Positions 24,064 through 33,576 of a stretch of DNA of 64,000 bases are shown piece by piece. Position 1 is the stretch's first letter; each line of letters begins with the position of its first letter. Origin of the DNA: Chryseobacterium sp. CH21 (GTDB lineage: Bacteria > Bacteroidota > Bacteroidia > Flavobacteriales > Weeksellaceae); NCBI RefSeq assembly GCF_004119445.1, contig NZ_QICI01000070.1, positions 26,322 through 90,321 on the forward strand, read 5' to 3'. The notes beneath the pieces are model-generated. The model saw only the letters and a program-made list of their open reading frames with translations, searched no databases and was not told the DNA's origin. The translations under genes were made by a program, and so were the position numbers.

Positions 24064-25962
24064 TTATTTTTCAAAATATTTCTGGTACCAAAGCTCAAAT
24101 GTTACCAGCTGCCATATTTTCACCCAGTCATATTCATGTACCTGATGATTCCACCATTCATCAATAACTGCAGCATTGAAAAAATTTCTCTTTTTCAGGC
24201 TTTCCAAGGTTTCCGCAATGAAATCTCTTATTTTCTCATCCTTTTTAATGAAATAATTAACCGGAAATGAAAAGCCTTTCTTTGGCATGTTTAAAACTTG
24301 CTGAGGAAGATGTTTTGCAGCTGCTTTTCGCAATAAAGGTTTATTCTGAATTCCATTGAACCTCATATTTTGCGGAAGTGCAGATACATAATCTATAAGA
24401 TCATTACTCAGATAAGGATAACGAAATTCTACACTGTATTTCATTGCACTCAGATCATCCCGGAAAACATGGTGAGAAGAGAGTGAATATTTCATATCAT
24501 ATTCAAAATATCCGGAATAATTTTTTGTATCGGAAAGATGATATTCTGAAAGATTTGTTTCAATATTATTATAAATTTCAGGATTTGTCAGAGTTTTAGC
24601 TTCCAAAGGCATCATACTGATCTGGCTCTGTCTGAAAAAATCAAACATATCATCCTGAGAGAAATAGTTTTTCACCCGTTGTGAAAATTTATCTTTGGTG
24701 AAAATAAATGGTTTTATAAAATTAAAATTCCTCATCAAAAGCCATCTTTTAAGTTTCAGAGTATGAGAATAGCCTGCAAAGAGCTCATCTGCACCGTTAC
24801 CACTTAATACTACTTTAAAACCTCTGTCATGTGCGAATTTTGCAGCATTAATCAACACTTCAAAGCTGCTGTAAGGTTCTTCAAAATGCTGGATATTTTC
24901 CTTAAGCTGTTCCAAAGCTTCTTCATCACTTACTTCCTTTATTTCATGCGAAACACCAAAATATTTAGCCGCCAGCGATGCATTTTTCACTTCCTCTTCA
25001 GAAAACGGATAAGATATAGTGTATGTATGAATATCAGTATTAAAAGGTTTTGATTTTGAAGCAATTAAAGTAGAATCTATTCCTCCACTCATCATTACCG
25101 CTACGGGAACATCGGCATATAATTGCTCTGAGAGACTTTCAGAAAGAAGTTCATCTATTTTTCTTACCGCTTCTTCTTCAGAAATATTTTTCTTAGAACA
25201 TGAAGGGAACTTCCAGAATTTTTCTTTAGTGATTTTCTGATCTTTTAAATCAATAGTCATAAAGGAAGCAGGTTCCATTGAAAAAATATGCTGAAAACAG
25301 GTTTGTGGAGCCAACGTTGTCTGGAAAAGAAAATTGGTATATACTCCATTCCAATTGATTTCAGGTTCTACAAATTCATGCTTCAGCAATGCTTTTATTT
25401 CTGAGGCCCAAACTAACCCCTTCTCGCTCTGGTAGTAAAAAAGAGGTTTCATCCCTACTCTATCTCTTGCCAGTATAAGTTTCTGGCTGGAGAGATCAAC
25501 GATACAGATGGCAAACATCCCATCCAGCCTTGCAAAGACTGAGTTTCCCCACTCCTGGTAAGCTTTGAGAATGACTTCAGTATCAGAAGTACTATGGAAA
25601 GAATGTCCTGCAGACTCAAGCTCTTTTTTTAATTCTTTAAAATTATAAATCTCTCCGTTAAAGGTGATAATAATTTGCTCATTCTCTGAAAGCATGGGCT
25701 GATGCCCTTTTTCAGACAAATCAATGATAGATAATCTGCGGAAACCCAAAGCAATCTCTGAATTCTCGTTCTGCAAAACCGGAAATTGTTCTTTAATTTT
25801 TTGGGTAGAATCATTCCCTGAAAAAGAAAATCCCTGATTCAAATTATATAGCCAGAAACCTTCATCATCCGGTCCGCGATGTCTGATCGCCTGATTCATT
25901 TCCAGAATATTTGTTGAGGAAATACTTTTATGAAATGAATAATAACCGCTGATTCCACACAT
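24064..25962 (-). CDS. asnB: Asparagine synthase, glutamine-hydrolysing (AsnB type)
   Basis: The protein starts MCGISGYYSF, so Cys2 is the glutaminase nucleophile. The class II glutaminase domain (RHRGPDDEG, FNGEIYNF, SDTEVIL) fills the first 200 residues. The synthetase domain follows with the PP-loop VAVMMSGGIDSTLIAS. It has 632 residues. Placement beside a flippase and a glycosyltransferase suggests amidation of a surface sugar or a co-opted AsnB, as often seen in O-antigen or capsule loci, rather than housekeeping asparagine supply; that is inference. Confidence 0.9.
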   Translation of the reverse strand: MCGISGYYSFHKSISSTNILEMNQAIRHRGPDDEGFWLYNLNQGFSFSGNDSTQKIKEQFPVLQNENSEIALGFRRLSIIDLSEKGHQPMLSENEQIIITFNGEIYNFKELKKELESAGHSFHSTSDTEVILKAYQEWGNSVFARLDGMFAICIVDLSSQKLILARDRVGMKPLFYYQSEKGLVWASEIKALLKHEFVEPEINWNGVYTNFLFQTTLAPQTCFQHIFSMEPASFMTIDLKDQKITKEKFWKFPSCSKKNISEEEAVRKIDELLSESLSEQLYADVPVAVMMSGGIDSTLIASKSKPFNTDIHTYTISYPFSEEEVKNASLAAKYFGVSHEIKEVSDEEALEQLKENIQHFEEPYSSFEVLINAAKFAHDRGFKVVLSGNGADELFAGYSHTLKLKRWLLMRNFNFIKPFIFTKDKFSQRVKNYFSQDDMFDFFRQSQISMMPLEAKTLTNPEIYNNIETNLSEYHLSDTKNYSGYFEYDMKYSLSSHHVFRDDLSAMKYSVEFRYPYLSNDLIDYVSALPQNMRFNGIQNKPLLRKAAAKHLPQQVLNMPKKGFSFPVNYFIKKDEKIRDFIAETLESLKKRNFFNAAVIDEWWNHQVHEYDWVKIWQLVTFELWYQKYFEK

Positions 25963-26027
25963 AGTAAAGACTTAATTGATTTGTAAAAATAAGGAAATGT
26001 CTTTATTTTCGCCCGTGTATGGAGTAA

Positions 26028-27280
26028 TTATTTCTTCAGAAATTTTTCTTTTAAAAGCTGTATTTCTTCTTTTGAAACCATATAGTCTTTCAAATTGAAT
26101 GGTGTAGAGCTATAAAACTTTCTGAACAAGAGAAAAGCTGAAACCAAATAGGATGATGTGGTAGCGATACAAGCACCCAAAATTCCCCATCTGGGTACTG
26201 CAATGAAAGAAAATGCAACTGTCACAACCAATCCGACAATGGATTTTACATTAAGAATTTTAAGTTCTCTCATTCCAGAAAAGTAATGTCCAACCATATC
26301 ACTGACAGCAATGGCGAAAATTCCGGGTGATAAAAGAAGCATAATTTCTTTGGTATCTCTGAATTCTTTACCGAAAATTATTTCATACACCTGAGATGGT
26401 ATAATGATGATTCCCAGCACAAAACCAATCATCAGAATAAAAGTCAGTTTTAAAGCTTCTTTGGTTTTTTCTATAGATTCCTCACTACTTTTACTATTAA
26501 CCACATCTGAGTACAAAATCACAGCAATACTGCGGGTAATCGTCCATATTGCCTCTGAGAAAGTAACCCCAATGGAAAAAATTCCAACGCTGGCAATACC
26601 TTCAAAATGTTCTAAGAAATAAAATGAAAGTCTGTAATTCAAAAACTGAACAAAAGCACTCAGCTGGGTTTTCCAACCATATTCAAACATATTTCTGCCC
26701 ACCTCTTTTGAGAATGATATTTCGGAAATATTGCATCTTTTGATGATCTGAAAAAACTGGTAAGGAAGAGAAGCGCCAGACATCCGATCTGTGCAAGAAA
26801 ATAGACTGAAACATCTTTTTTCCCAAACATATACACCAATATTCCTATAAAGATAATATGAACCAGTTGTTGCAACACAGTATATACATTAAACTTTCTA
26901 ATATTCTGTGTTCCAATAAATAAGCTGATATTGGTAGATAAGAGTGAAGAAAAAACAGATATTCCAATAAGATACAACAGATATTCACTCTGAATAGAAG
27001 CCAGACTGAATAAGAACGGGATTAAAAGCCCTGTCAGAAGAGACCATAGATAGGCATATAATAAAACTTTCTCTATTTTAAATCTTGATGCAAAATAAGA
27101 AGCACTGCTTCCGGAAAAGATACTGCTGAAAAAGCTCACTGCTGCAGCATTGGCAACTACAATCGAAATAGTTCCTTTCCCCTCACTTCCCCACATATTC
27201 GTAGAATAGATCACCAATCCGAAACTTAGGATCAGAATAAGAAAACGTGAGACAAATGTTTTAATGATAGTAAGCTGCAT
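26028..27280 (-). pseudogene. Polysaccharide flippase (Wzx-like/MATE fold) split by an apparent 1-base deletion
   Basis: Two overlapping minus-strand frames form one membrane protein. The first (27280 down to about 26756) encodes seven or so transmembrane segments ending ...GCLALLFLTSFF. The second frame continues with QIIKRCNISEISFSKEVGRNMFEYGWKTQ and further membrane helices to 26028. Adding one base to the homopolymer at 26751-26756 (six T on the minus strand) joins them into 417 residues, the normal size for an oligosaccharide flippase. It starts 5 bp after the restored end of the upstream glycosyltransferase. A sequencing indel or a true inactivation are both possible. Confidence 0.8.
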
Positions 27281-27285
27281 GATGG

Positions 27286-28418
27286 TTATTTATCAATAGA
27301 CTTTTTCACAAACTCAATAAAAGAGTTCTTTATTATTCCCCAATTGTATTTTTTTCAAATTCCTTTCGGGCATTATGTGCATCAGAATAATATAACTCCG
27401 GATTCCTGATATAATTAATCACAATTTCAGAAATATCTTCAGCATCCTGAGGATCCACCAGGCACCCAAATGAAAGTTTCTTCATATGCTTCCGGATACC
27501 CTTCAAATTGGAATAAATCACCGGTTTTCCTGCTCCCATAAAGTAAAAAAGTTTTATCGGCAGAGAATGATTGTTTTCAAAATTAATTTCCCGAAGATCA
27601 AAACATAGATCTGCATCTGCAAATGCTTCTGTGAACTGTTCAAAACGAGTTGATTTCCTGATGTCAATATCATCAAAAGAATATTCTTTCAATAACGATG
27701 AAAAATAGAGCTCGTCACTTTCGTCAACAGTGGAGCCAATAATGAGGATTTTAATATGTAATTCAGGAAGTTTCTGACGAACCTTATCTACTGCATTGAA
27801 GAAATTTCCAATTCCTTTATCTTTAGAAATCTGTCCTGTGTAACAAAGTGTTATTCTATTGGATTCAAGTTTCTTGATGCTTTCCTTGATATATACAGAA
27901 TCAGGATAATAAGGAAGAATTATCTGTTTTTTAAATCCGAAAAAATAGGCTAATGGAAATTTTTTAGTCGTTTCTCCAAAAATAAAGTGAGTGCTCAAAA
28001 AGCCGGCATATAACTGAATAAGAGAAAATTTTACAGCTTGAAAAATTTTAGCGGGAAAACGATAGTTCTGAAGCATTGACATGGAAGGATACCACTCTGT
28101 AATGTCGTAAATACAGCTTACCCTATTCTCTTTTACAAATTTCTTTGAAGCCACTACAGCCAATGGTTCGGAACAGATAATGATCTTAGGCTGAAAACTT
28201 TCACATACTTTCTGAAAAACCTCTATTTTCTGTTCGATGCTTTCTTCCAGGATAGCATAAGATTCTATTTCAATTCCATCAATAAAACCCTTATAATCAG
28301 CATATAAACTACATATTCTCACTTCATACCCATTATCTCTAAGAGCTTTTGCCTGATGATAAAAAATCCGGTCATCATTATAGCTGTGGGATGTCGTTAA
28401 AAAAAGTACTTTAGGCAT
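27286..28418 (-). CDS. Group 1/GT4-like glycosyltransferase, 3' end shifted by an apparent 1-base deletion
   Basis: The start at 28418 gives PKVLFLTTSHSYNDDRIFYH, a GT-B N-terminal domain. The middle contains ITLCYTGQISKDKGIGNFF and the C-terminal nucleotide-sugar domain contains LPIKLFYFMGAGKPVIYSN. As written, the frame stops at 27333 with FEKNTIGE. One extra base in the T7 run at 27349-27355 instead gives FEKKYNWGIIKNSFIEFV and a stop at 27286. This is a typical GT end and leaves a 5-bp gap to the flippase. The corrected protein is 377 residues. Sugar specificity is unknown. Confidence 0.82.
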
Positions 28419-28459
28419 TGATTTTTACTCGAATCTATACAAAGATACATTAAAACAAA

Positions 28460-28484
28460 AAAGTGAGAAACACGTTCTCACTTT
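28460..28484 (-). terminator. Terminator between the 28517 gene and the glycosyltransferase
   Basis: A 10-bp perfect stem (AAAGTGAGAA 28460-28469 with its complement 28475-28484) has a 5-nt loop. On the minus strand it is followed by TTTTTTGTTTT. It ends transcription of the 28517-29005 gene. Confidence 0.8.
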
Positions 28485-28516
28485 ATGATTATTCGGCTGT
28501 ATAAGCTACACAGCGA

Positions 28517-29005
28517 TTATTTTACTGAAGCTGCCCAACTCTTCTCCAAAGGAAGAAGGAAGTGGCTTAAAAAGTCCAGATATGTATTTTTTGAGAAGTC
28601 AAAAACCTGCATATCATTTGCAAGTTCTCCGCTTCTTAATTTCGTTTTAAAGTCTATGAGTTTAAGTGTCTTTACTTCACCGTTTTCCACAAAACTTGCT
28701 TTCATTCTATCAAAAAGTCCCAATTGATACTCTTCATCAATTTCTCTCATGATCTTTCCTAAAGCATCAATACTGCATCCTGAAGCCATTTCTTTTTCTT
28801 CGTCTACGCACACTACGATAAACTGATTCTTTTCAATTTTAAATGAAGAAGAAAGCGGTTTTCCGTGAGCAGCCCATGTAGCAAGGAAGTCGAAAAGTTT
28901 TTCGGTAATGGCTTTTGCTTCTTTTGTTTCAAAAGGTCTTGAAGCCGGATATATAATGACTCTGTAGTCGTTGGTTTCTACAATATTAGATTCTTCGATT
29001 TTCAT
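28517..29005 (-). CDS. Conserved soluble protein of unknown function
   Basis: This 162-residue cytosolic protein has no signal or membrane segments. Recognisable features are LATWAAHGKPLSSSFKIEKNQF and the acidic DEEKEMASGCSIDALGKIMREIDEEY. I recall similar proteins in Flavobacteriia, sometimes labelled ABC transporter ATPase, but no Walker A or signature motif is visible, so that label is not supported. It has its own terminator and seems monocistronic. Confidence 0.7.
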   Translation of the reverse strand: MKIEESNIVETNDYRVIIYPASRPFETKEAKAITEKLFDFLATWAAHGKPLSSSFKIEKNQFIVVCVDEEKEMASGCSIDALGKIMREIDEEYQLGLFDRMKASFVENGEVKTLKLIDFKTKLRSGELANDMQVFDFSKNTYLDFLSHFLLPLEKSWAASVK

Positions 29006-29115
29006 AATGTAAATATTTATTTTTCAAAGATTTGAACAACCTTATTCAATTTTGATCATTAGACAAAACAGGAGTAGAATAATGATTTTAAATCCTTATT
29101 ATTTAAAAAACAAAA

Positions 29116-30252
29116 TTACGCAATTTTCTCGAGTTTAAGATCATTGTATTTTTTGCTCAGTACATAGAGCATCATCATGAAAAGCGGGAAAATAAACGGG
29201 AAGAAAAATCTCAACGCTGCCGACTGTGGAAAGAAAAAGAATTTGATATACACATTCACCAGGAAAAGAACAGAAATCATTCTTACCCATACATCTTTGG
29301 AACGCCAGAAGATAACCCCGATCATAATGGCTACAGATAAAGTTACCTTTTTAAAATAAATAATTTTGATATAAATGATACTCAGATAGTCTTTTAAACT
29401 GACATCGATAGGATGTGTAGAAATAATAGGCCTTCTATCAATAAAAGTATCATAAAAGAGGTCTTTCCAGCCCGGATAATGATAAAATTTAATGATTACC
29501 AGATACATTATCAAAAGCACTATTCCCTGTCCAATGAAAGAAATGTCAATCTTTTTTTCTTTAAAATAATGAAAAAAGAACACTGCGACAATATAGGTCA
29601 GGGTGAATGTAATATAATCCGGCCGTATAAAGGTAATCCCAAACAGAAGCACAAACATGGCCCATTTACTCCATTTTTTGATTAATCCAATAATAAAGAT
29701 CAGCATAAATTGGAAAATGAACATATCCGGTGTAGAAACCCTGGACATATAGGTCATTGGCGGCAATAGCATTGCAGCAATCGTTAATACGATGGCAAGC
29801 CAATATTTCTTTGGAAACAGGAGTTTCAGGATATAAAATAATAATAACCCTGAAAAAAAATAAGATATAAGACTGGTAAACAGAACTGCCATTGGTGCGG
29901 TAAATCCAAGCTTATAAAAAAGTGTTATGACAAGAATATACCCTACTTTGATTTGAAAATAGGGTAATTGTTCTGTAAAAGATTGTGTATTTTTTACGAA
30001 ATACTGCCTTGGAATATCCCACTGCTTTATTCCGATGATGTCTGTATAGTGAGCTGCAGGAGCCTCTTTTTTTATATCCTCATAGGTAATGATCCGGACT
30101 TTATCCGGTGAATCCGGAAACTCGGAAGTATACATACATCCCATGTAGCCCGGCATATCCCAATCATATACTCTGTTTTGATAATTCCAGTATGTAAGAA
30201 GTGTAAGTATCGAAATTATCAACAAAAAGGAGAGTCTCCATTTCAACTTCAT
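29116..30252 (-). CDS. Polytopic membrane protein, GT-C-like, unknown function
   Basis: The 378-residue protein has about nine or ten hydrophobic helices. The first extracytoplasmic loop is long and acidic, with YDWDMPGYMGCMY right after helix 1. An acidic motif in that position, plus many helices, is the layout of GT-C glycosyltransferases that use lipid-linked sugars, but no specific family motif is recognised. It ends an apparent run of genes on the minus strand and lies 20 bp after the HdrB-like gene. Confidence 0.6.
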   Translation of the reverse strand: MKLKWRLSFLLIISILTLLTYWNYQNRVYDWDMPGYMGCMYTSEFPDSPDKVRIITYEDIKKEAPAAHYTDIIGIKQWDIPRQYFVKNTQSFTEQLPYFQIKVGYILVITLFYKLGFTAPMAVLFTSLISYFFSGLLLFYILKLLFPKKYWLAIVLTIAAMLLPPMTYMSRVSTPDMFIFQFMLIFIIGLIKKWSKWAMFVLLFGITFIRPDYITFTLTYIVAVFFFHYFKEKKIDISFIGQGIVLLIMYLVIIKFYHYPGWKDLFYDTFIDRRPIISTHPIDVSLKDYLSIIYIKIIYFKKVTLSVAIMIGVIFWRSKDVWVRMISVLFLVNVYIKFFFFPQSAALRFFFPFIFPLFMMMLYVLSKKYNDLKLEKIA

Positions 30253-30272
30253 AAACCTTTGTAAGATTTCAA

Positions 30273-31058
30273 TTATAAGTCTTCTGCTTCAGCAAGAAGT
30301 TCAACGATATCTTTTACGGCTACTTCGGTATTTTTGTTAAAGTGTTTTACACCATCCGTCATCATGGTATTACAGAAAGGGCATCCGGTAGCAATTACTT
30401 TAGGTTCAAAAGATAAAGCTTCTTCCGTTCTTTCAATATTGATATCTTTATTTCCTTTTTCAGGTTCTTTAAACATCTGTGCTCCACCTGCTCCACAGCA
30501 AAGACCTTTAGTTTTGCAACGCTTCATTTCTACAAGCTCCGCATCCAGCTTCTCCAATAATAGTCTTGGAGCTTCATATTCGTCATTGGCACGGCCTAAA
30601 TAACATGGATCATGGAACGTAATTTTTTTCCCTTTGAAAGCTCCGCCTTCTATCTTCAGCCTTCCTTCTTCCATTAAAGTTTTAAGAAACTGAGTATGGT
30701 GTACAACATCAAAGTGACCACCTAAGCTTGGATATTCATTTTTAAGGGTATTGAAACAGTGTGGGCAAGCGGTTACGATTTTCTTTACTTCGTAGGCATT
30801 CAGGACTTCAATATTGGTAAGTGCCATCATCTGGAACACGAATTCGTTTCCGGCTCTTTTTGCAGGGTCTCCTGTACAGCTTTCTTCCTGTCCTAAAACT
30901 GCAAATTCAACGCCTATTTTATTTAATATCTTGCAAAATGCTTTTGTAATTTTTTTAGCACGGTCATCAAAACTTCCCGCACATCCAACCCAAAATAAAA
31001 CTTCCGGGGCTTTTCCTTCGGCAGCATATTCTGCCATTGTTTTTATATTGAAATCCAT
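30273..31058 (-). CDS. HdrB-like (Fe-S)-binding protein with two CCG domains
   Basis: This soluble protein of 261 residues has two cysteine-rich CCG-type domains: FWVGCAGSFD with ACPHCFNTL in the first half, then FHDPCYLGR, KGLCCGAGGAQM and ATGCPFCNTM in the second. These are the motifs of heterodisulfide reductase B, GlpC and LutA proteins that hold unusual Fe-S centres. Its partner is the HdrC-like membrane protein encoded 89 bp upstream. An electron transfer role is likely; the donor and acceptor are unknown. Confidence 0.85.
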   Translation of the reverse strand: MDFNIKTMAEYAAEGKAPEVLFWVGCAGSFDDRAKKITKAFCKILNKIGVEFAVLGQEESCTGDPAKRAGNEFVFQMMALTNIEVLNAYEVKKIVTACPHCFNTLKNEYPSLGGHFDVVHHTQFLKTLMEEGRLKIEGGAFKGKKITFHDPCYLGRANDEYEAPRLLLEKLDAELVEMKRCKTKGLCCGAGGAQMFKEPEKGNKDINIERTEEALSFEPKVIATGCPFCNTMMTDGVKHFNKNTEVAVKDIVELLAEAEDL

Positions 31059-31065
31059 TTCTTTT

Positions 31066-31139
31066 TCAATTTGAAAATGTGAGAATTTGGAAATTTGAAA
31101 GTGATGTAAACTGTGATCAATTTCAAACTTTCAAATTGA
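31066..31139. repeat. AATTTGAAA-type intergenic inverted repeat
   Basis: TCAATTTGAAA (31066-31076) is the exact inverse of TTTCAAATTGA (31129-31139), and further AATTTG units sit between. The repeat fills the gap between the HdrC-like and HdrB-like genes. It may be an AT-rich repeat family in this genome or an mRNA processing hairpin. Confidence 0.4.
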
Positions 31140-31147
31140 TTAATTAT

Positions 31148-32485
31148 CTAGTTTTCCGTTGCCCAGTTCAGACGGTCAGCCTGGTTATACTGCCAAGGCG
31201 CTGCGTTATTTTCCACATTGGTCATCATCAGATTCAGTTCCTGTGGAGCAGCAGACTGTTCCATCACCAGGAATCTTCTCATTTCAAAAATAATGGAAAG
31301 TGGATCAAGCAATACCGGACATGCATCTGTACATGCATTACATGTAGTACAAGCCCAAAGTTCTTCTTTAGTGATATAATCGTTCAACAGTTTTTTACCG
31401 TCATCAACAAATTTTCCGTTTTGGTCAATATTTCTTCCTACTTCTTCCAGCCTGTCTCTGGTTTTCATCAGAATCAATCTCGGAGAAAGTTTTTTACCGG
31501 TAATATTAGCTGGACAAACAGAAGTACAACGGCCACATTCTGTACAAGAATAAGCATTAAGCAACTGTACCTGGTTCAGGTCAAAGATATCTTCAGCACC
31601 GAATTTAGAAGGTGCATCAGCTTCAGCACCTTCTGCCGGAGCAGCATAAGGATCTGCATTAGGATCCATCATTAATTTGATTTCCTTCGTTACAGACTCA
31701 AGATTATTGAATTTTCCTTTTTTATCAAGATTTGCATACCATGTACTTGGAAATGCAAGAATAATATGCAGGTGCTTAGAATAGTAAAGATAGTTCATGA
31801 AGAAAAGGATACCTACAAAGTGGAACCACCACGCAGCTTTTTCTGTGAACATCAAAAATCCGTTATCAAAACTAAAAATTTCTAAAAACGGAACCAATGT
31901 CATTTCACTGATCGGGAAGCTTCCATGTTCTGGTAAAGCTCCTCTGGATTGTAAAATAAAATCTGAAGCATTCATCATAAAGAAAGCCATCATTAAGGCG
32001 AATTCAATAATCAGAATCCAGTTGGCATCATTTTTTGGCCAACCGAAAAGTTCTTTCATTGTTAACCTTTTAACGCCATAAAAATTTCTTCGGATGAAGA
32101 AGATAACCACTCCTATTACTACAAGAAGTGCCAAAATCTCTAATGTTGCTGTAAAGAAACTATAGAATCCATGTCCAAAAACCGAAGCCAGGAAACGGTG
32201 TGTACCAAACAATCCATCAACAATGATTTCTATTAATTCGATATTAATAATCACAAAACCTACATAAACAAAAAGGTGTAGAACTCCTGCAACAGGGCGT
32301 GCCGTCATTTTACTCTGTCCCATCGCTACACGCGCCATAGTTCCCCAGCGTTCTCCTTTTCTATCGTTTCTATTGATTTCGTGACCTAACCTGATATTCC
32401 TGTAGATCTTCAGCAGGCTCTTAGCGAACAGCCCGAATCCTGCCACTAATAAAATCAGGAAAATAATATTACCAATATATTGCAT
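31148..32485 (-). CDS. Membrane-bound HdrC-like ferredoxin protein
   Basis: The 445-residue protein combines an N-terminal membrane domain and a C-terminal ferredoxin. The membrane part has five or six helices resembling the NarI/HdrE cytochrome b type (HLFVYVGFVIINIELIEI, FHFVGILFFMNYLYY). The ferredoxin has two [4Fe-4S] motifs, CTECGRCTSVCP and CTTCNACTDACP. Histidines in the helices (for example in LHLFVYVG and WWFHFVG) could bind haem b. With the CCG protein it likely forms a quinone-linked electron transfer module. The physiological role is not defined by sequence. Confidence 0.85.
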   Translation of the reverse strand: MQYIGNIIFLILLVAGFGLFAKSLLKIYRNIRLGHEINRNDRKGERWGTMARVAMGQSKMTARPVAGVLHLFVYVGFVIINIELIEIIVDGLFGTHRFLASVFGHGFYSFFTATLEILALLVVIGVVIFFIRRNFYGVKRLTMKELFGWPKNDANWILIIEFALMMAFFMMNASDFILQSRGALPEHGSFPISEMTLVPFLEIFSFDNGFLMFTEKAAWWFHFVGILFFMNYLYYSKHLHIILAFPSTWYANLDKKGKFNNLESVTKEIKLMMDPNADPYAAPAEGAEADAPSKFGAEDIFDLNQVQLLNAYSCTECGRCTSVCPANITGKKLSPRLILMKTRDRLEEVGRNIDQNGKFVDDGKKLLNDYITKEELWACTTCNACTDACPVLLDPLSIIFEMRRFLVMEQSAAPQELNLMMTNVENNAAPWQYNQADRLNWATEN

Positions 32486-32496
32486 AAGGTGGCGTA

Positions 32497-33447
32497 TTAG
32501 TCTTTGTTATTTTTACCGAAAACCGAGAAGTTGATATATCTCTTCGGGTTCGCTTTCATATCTTCGATTAATGAATTCAAGTTAGTAGAAGCTGAATTCA
32601 GGTTGTTATAAAGCTGATCGTCTTTCATAATTTTTCCTAAACTTCCTTCTCCTCTGTCAATACCTCCGATTACCTGATTTAATTTGCCTACGGTAGCATC
32701 TAAATTGGCAATTGTAGAATTCAACTGCTTCGTATCAATGCTCTGAGCTAAATTTCCATATTTATCCAAGGTAACCTTTCCGCTTTGCATTGTAAGGCTT
32801 GCATCATCCAGTACTTTCTGCAATTTAGGATCATTGTGCCCTACAAGACTGTTTACACTTCCTGCTGTAGTCTGTAATGCTCCTACTGTTTTATTAAGAT
32901 TGGATAATAAAGCTTTTATTTCAGCTCTGTTTTGAGCGTCTACAAGCAGATTGGCATTGGCCATTAGAGAGTCTACTCTGTGTAAAACCACCTGCAGCTG
33001 ATCTTTTACCGGACCTACCTGAGAAGAAAGACTTCCCAGTGTTCCCAGCTTGAAAGCTCCTTTCAGGGTATCTCCATCTTTGGCTGTCTGACCTCCATAT
33101 GCAAGGTTTACCCTCATTTCTTTACCAGACATTAACCCTGGTTCAAAAATTTCTAATGATGAATTTTTTGAGAATTCAAATTTGTTATCAACTGTAATTT
33201 TTACAACAAAATTAATTTTTCCATCTTTTGAAGTAAGAGGAATAATTTTGTCCACCTGTCCAACCTTCAGACCGTTGATAGAAACAGCCGAAGACTGCGC
33301 CAGACCTTCTACGTTATCATATTTTGCGTAAAATATATTATCGGTAGTAAAAAGGCTTTTCCCTTTCATAAACTGAAACAACACCACAAAGCCTACAATA
33401 GCTAGAAGTGTGATCACACCAGCTTTTAATTCTTTACTGAACTTCAC
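32497..33447 (-). CDS. MlaD/MCE-domain lipid transport protein
   Basis: This 316-residue protein has one N-terminal anchor helix (GVITLLAIVGFVVLFQFM) followed by an MCE domain (YDNVEGLAQSSAVSINGLKVG, FEPGLMSGKEMRVNL). A long helical tail has repeated Asn/Leu segments. It would be the substrate-binding subunit of an Mla-type phospholipid transporter. The matching permease and ATPase genes are at 50238-51805, not beside it. It starts 129 bp after the chaperone gene and precedes the HdrC-like gene by 11 bp. Confidence 0.88.
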   Translation of the reverse strand: MKFSKELKAGVITLLAIVGFVVLFQFMKGKSLFTTDNIFYAKYDNVEGLAQSSAVSINGLKVGQVDKIIPLTSKDGKINFVVKITVDNKFEFSKNSSLEIFEPGLMSGKEMRVNLAYGGQTAKDGDTLKGAFKLGTLGSLSSQVGPVKDQLQVVLHRVDSLMANANLLVDAQNRAEIKALLSNLNKTVGALQTTAGSVNSLVGHNDPKLQKVLDDASLTMQSGKVTLDKYGNLAQSIDTKQLNSTIANLDATVGKLNQVIGGIDRGEGSLGKIMKDDQLYNNLNSASTNLNSLIEDMKANPKRYINFSVFGKNNKD

Positions 33448-33526
33448 TTGCTAATTTTTTTCTAATAAGCAAATATAATACATTTTAAACAAATCTTTTC
33501 CTTTATTATTCTGCGCTAAATACAAA

Positions 33527-33556
33527 AAAAAGCGACAAAAAATTTTGTCGCTTTTT
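33527..33556 (-). terminator. Terminator after the PpiD-like gene
   Basis: A 14-bp perfect stem (33527-33540 with 33543-33556, core GCGACAAAA) has a 2-nt loop and eight T on the minus strand. It should stop transcription between the chaperone gene and the MlaD-like gene. Confidence 0.85.
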
Positions 33557-33576
33557 ATATTCTTGAAATTAATTTC

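Noticed and set aside
28517..29005. ABC transporter ATPase label
   Set aside because: No Walker A, signature or Walker B motif is visible in the 162 residues.
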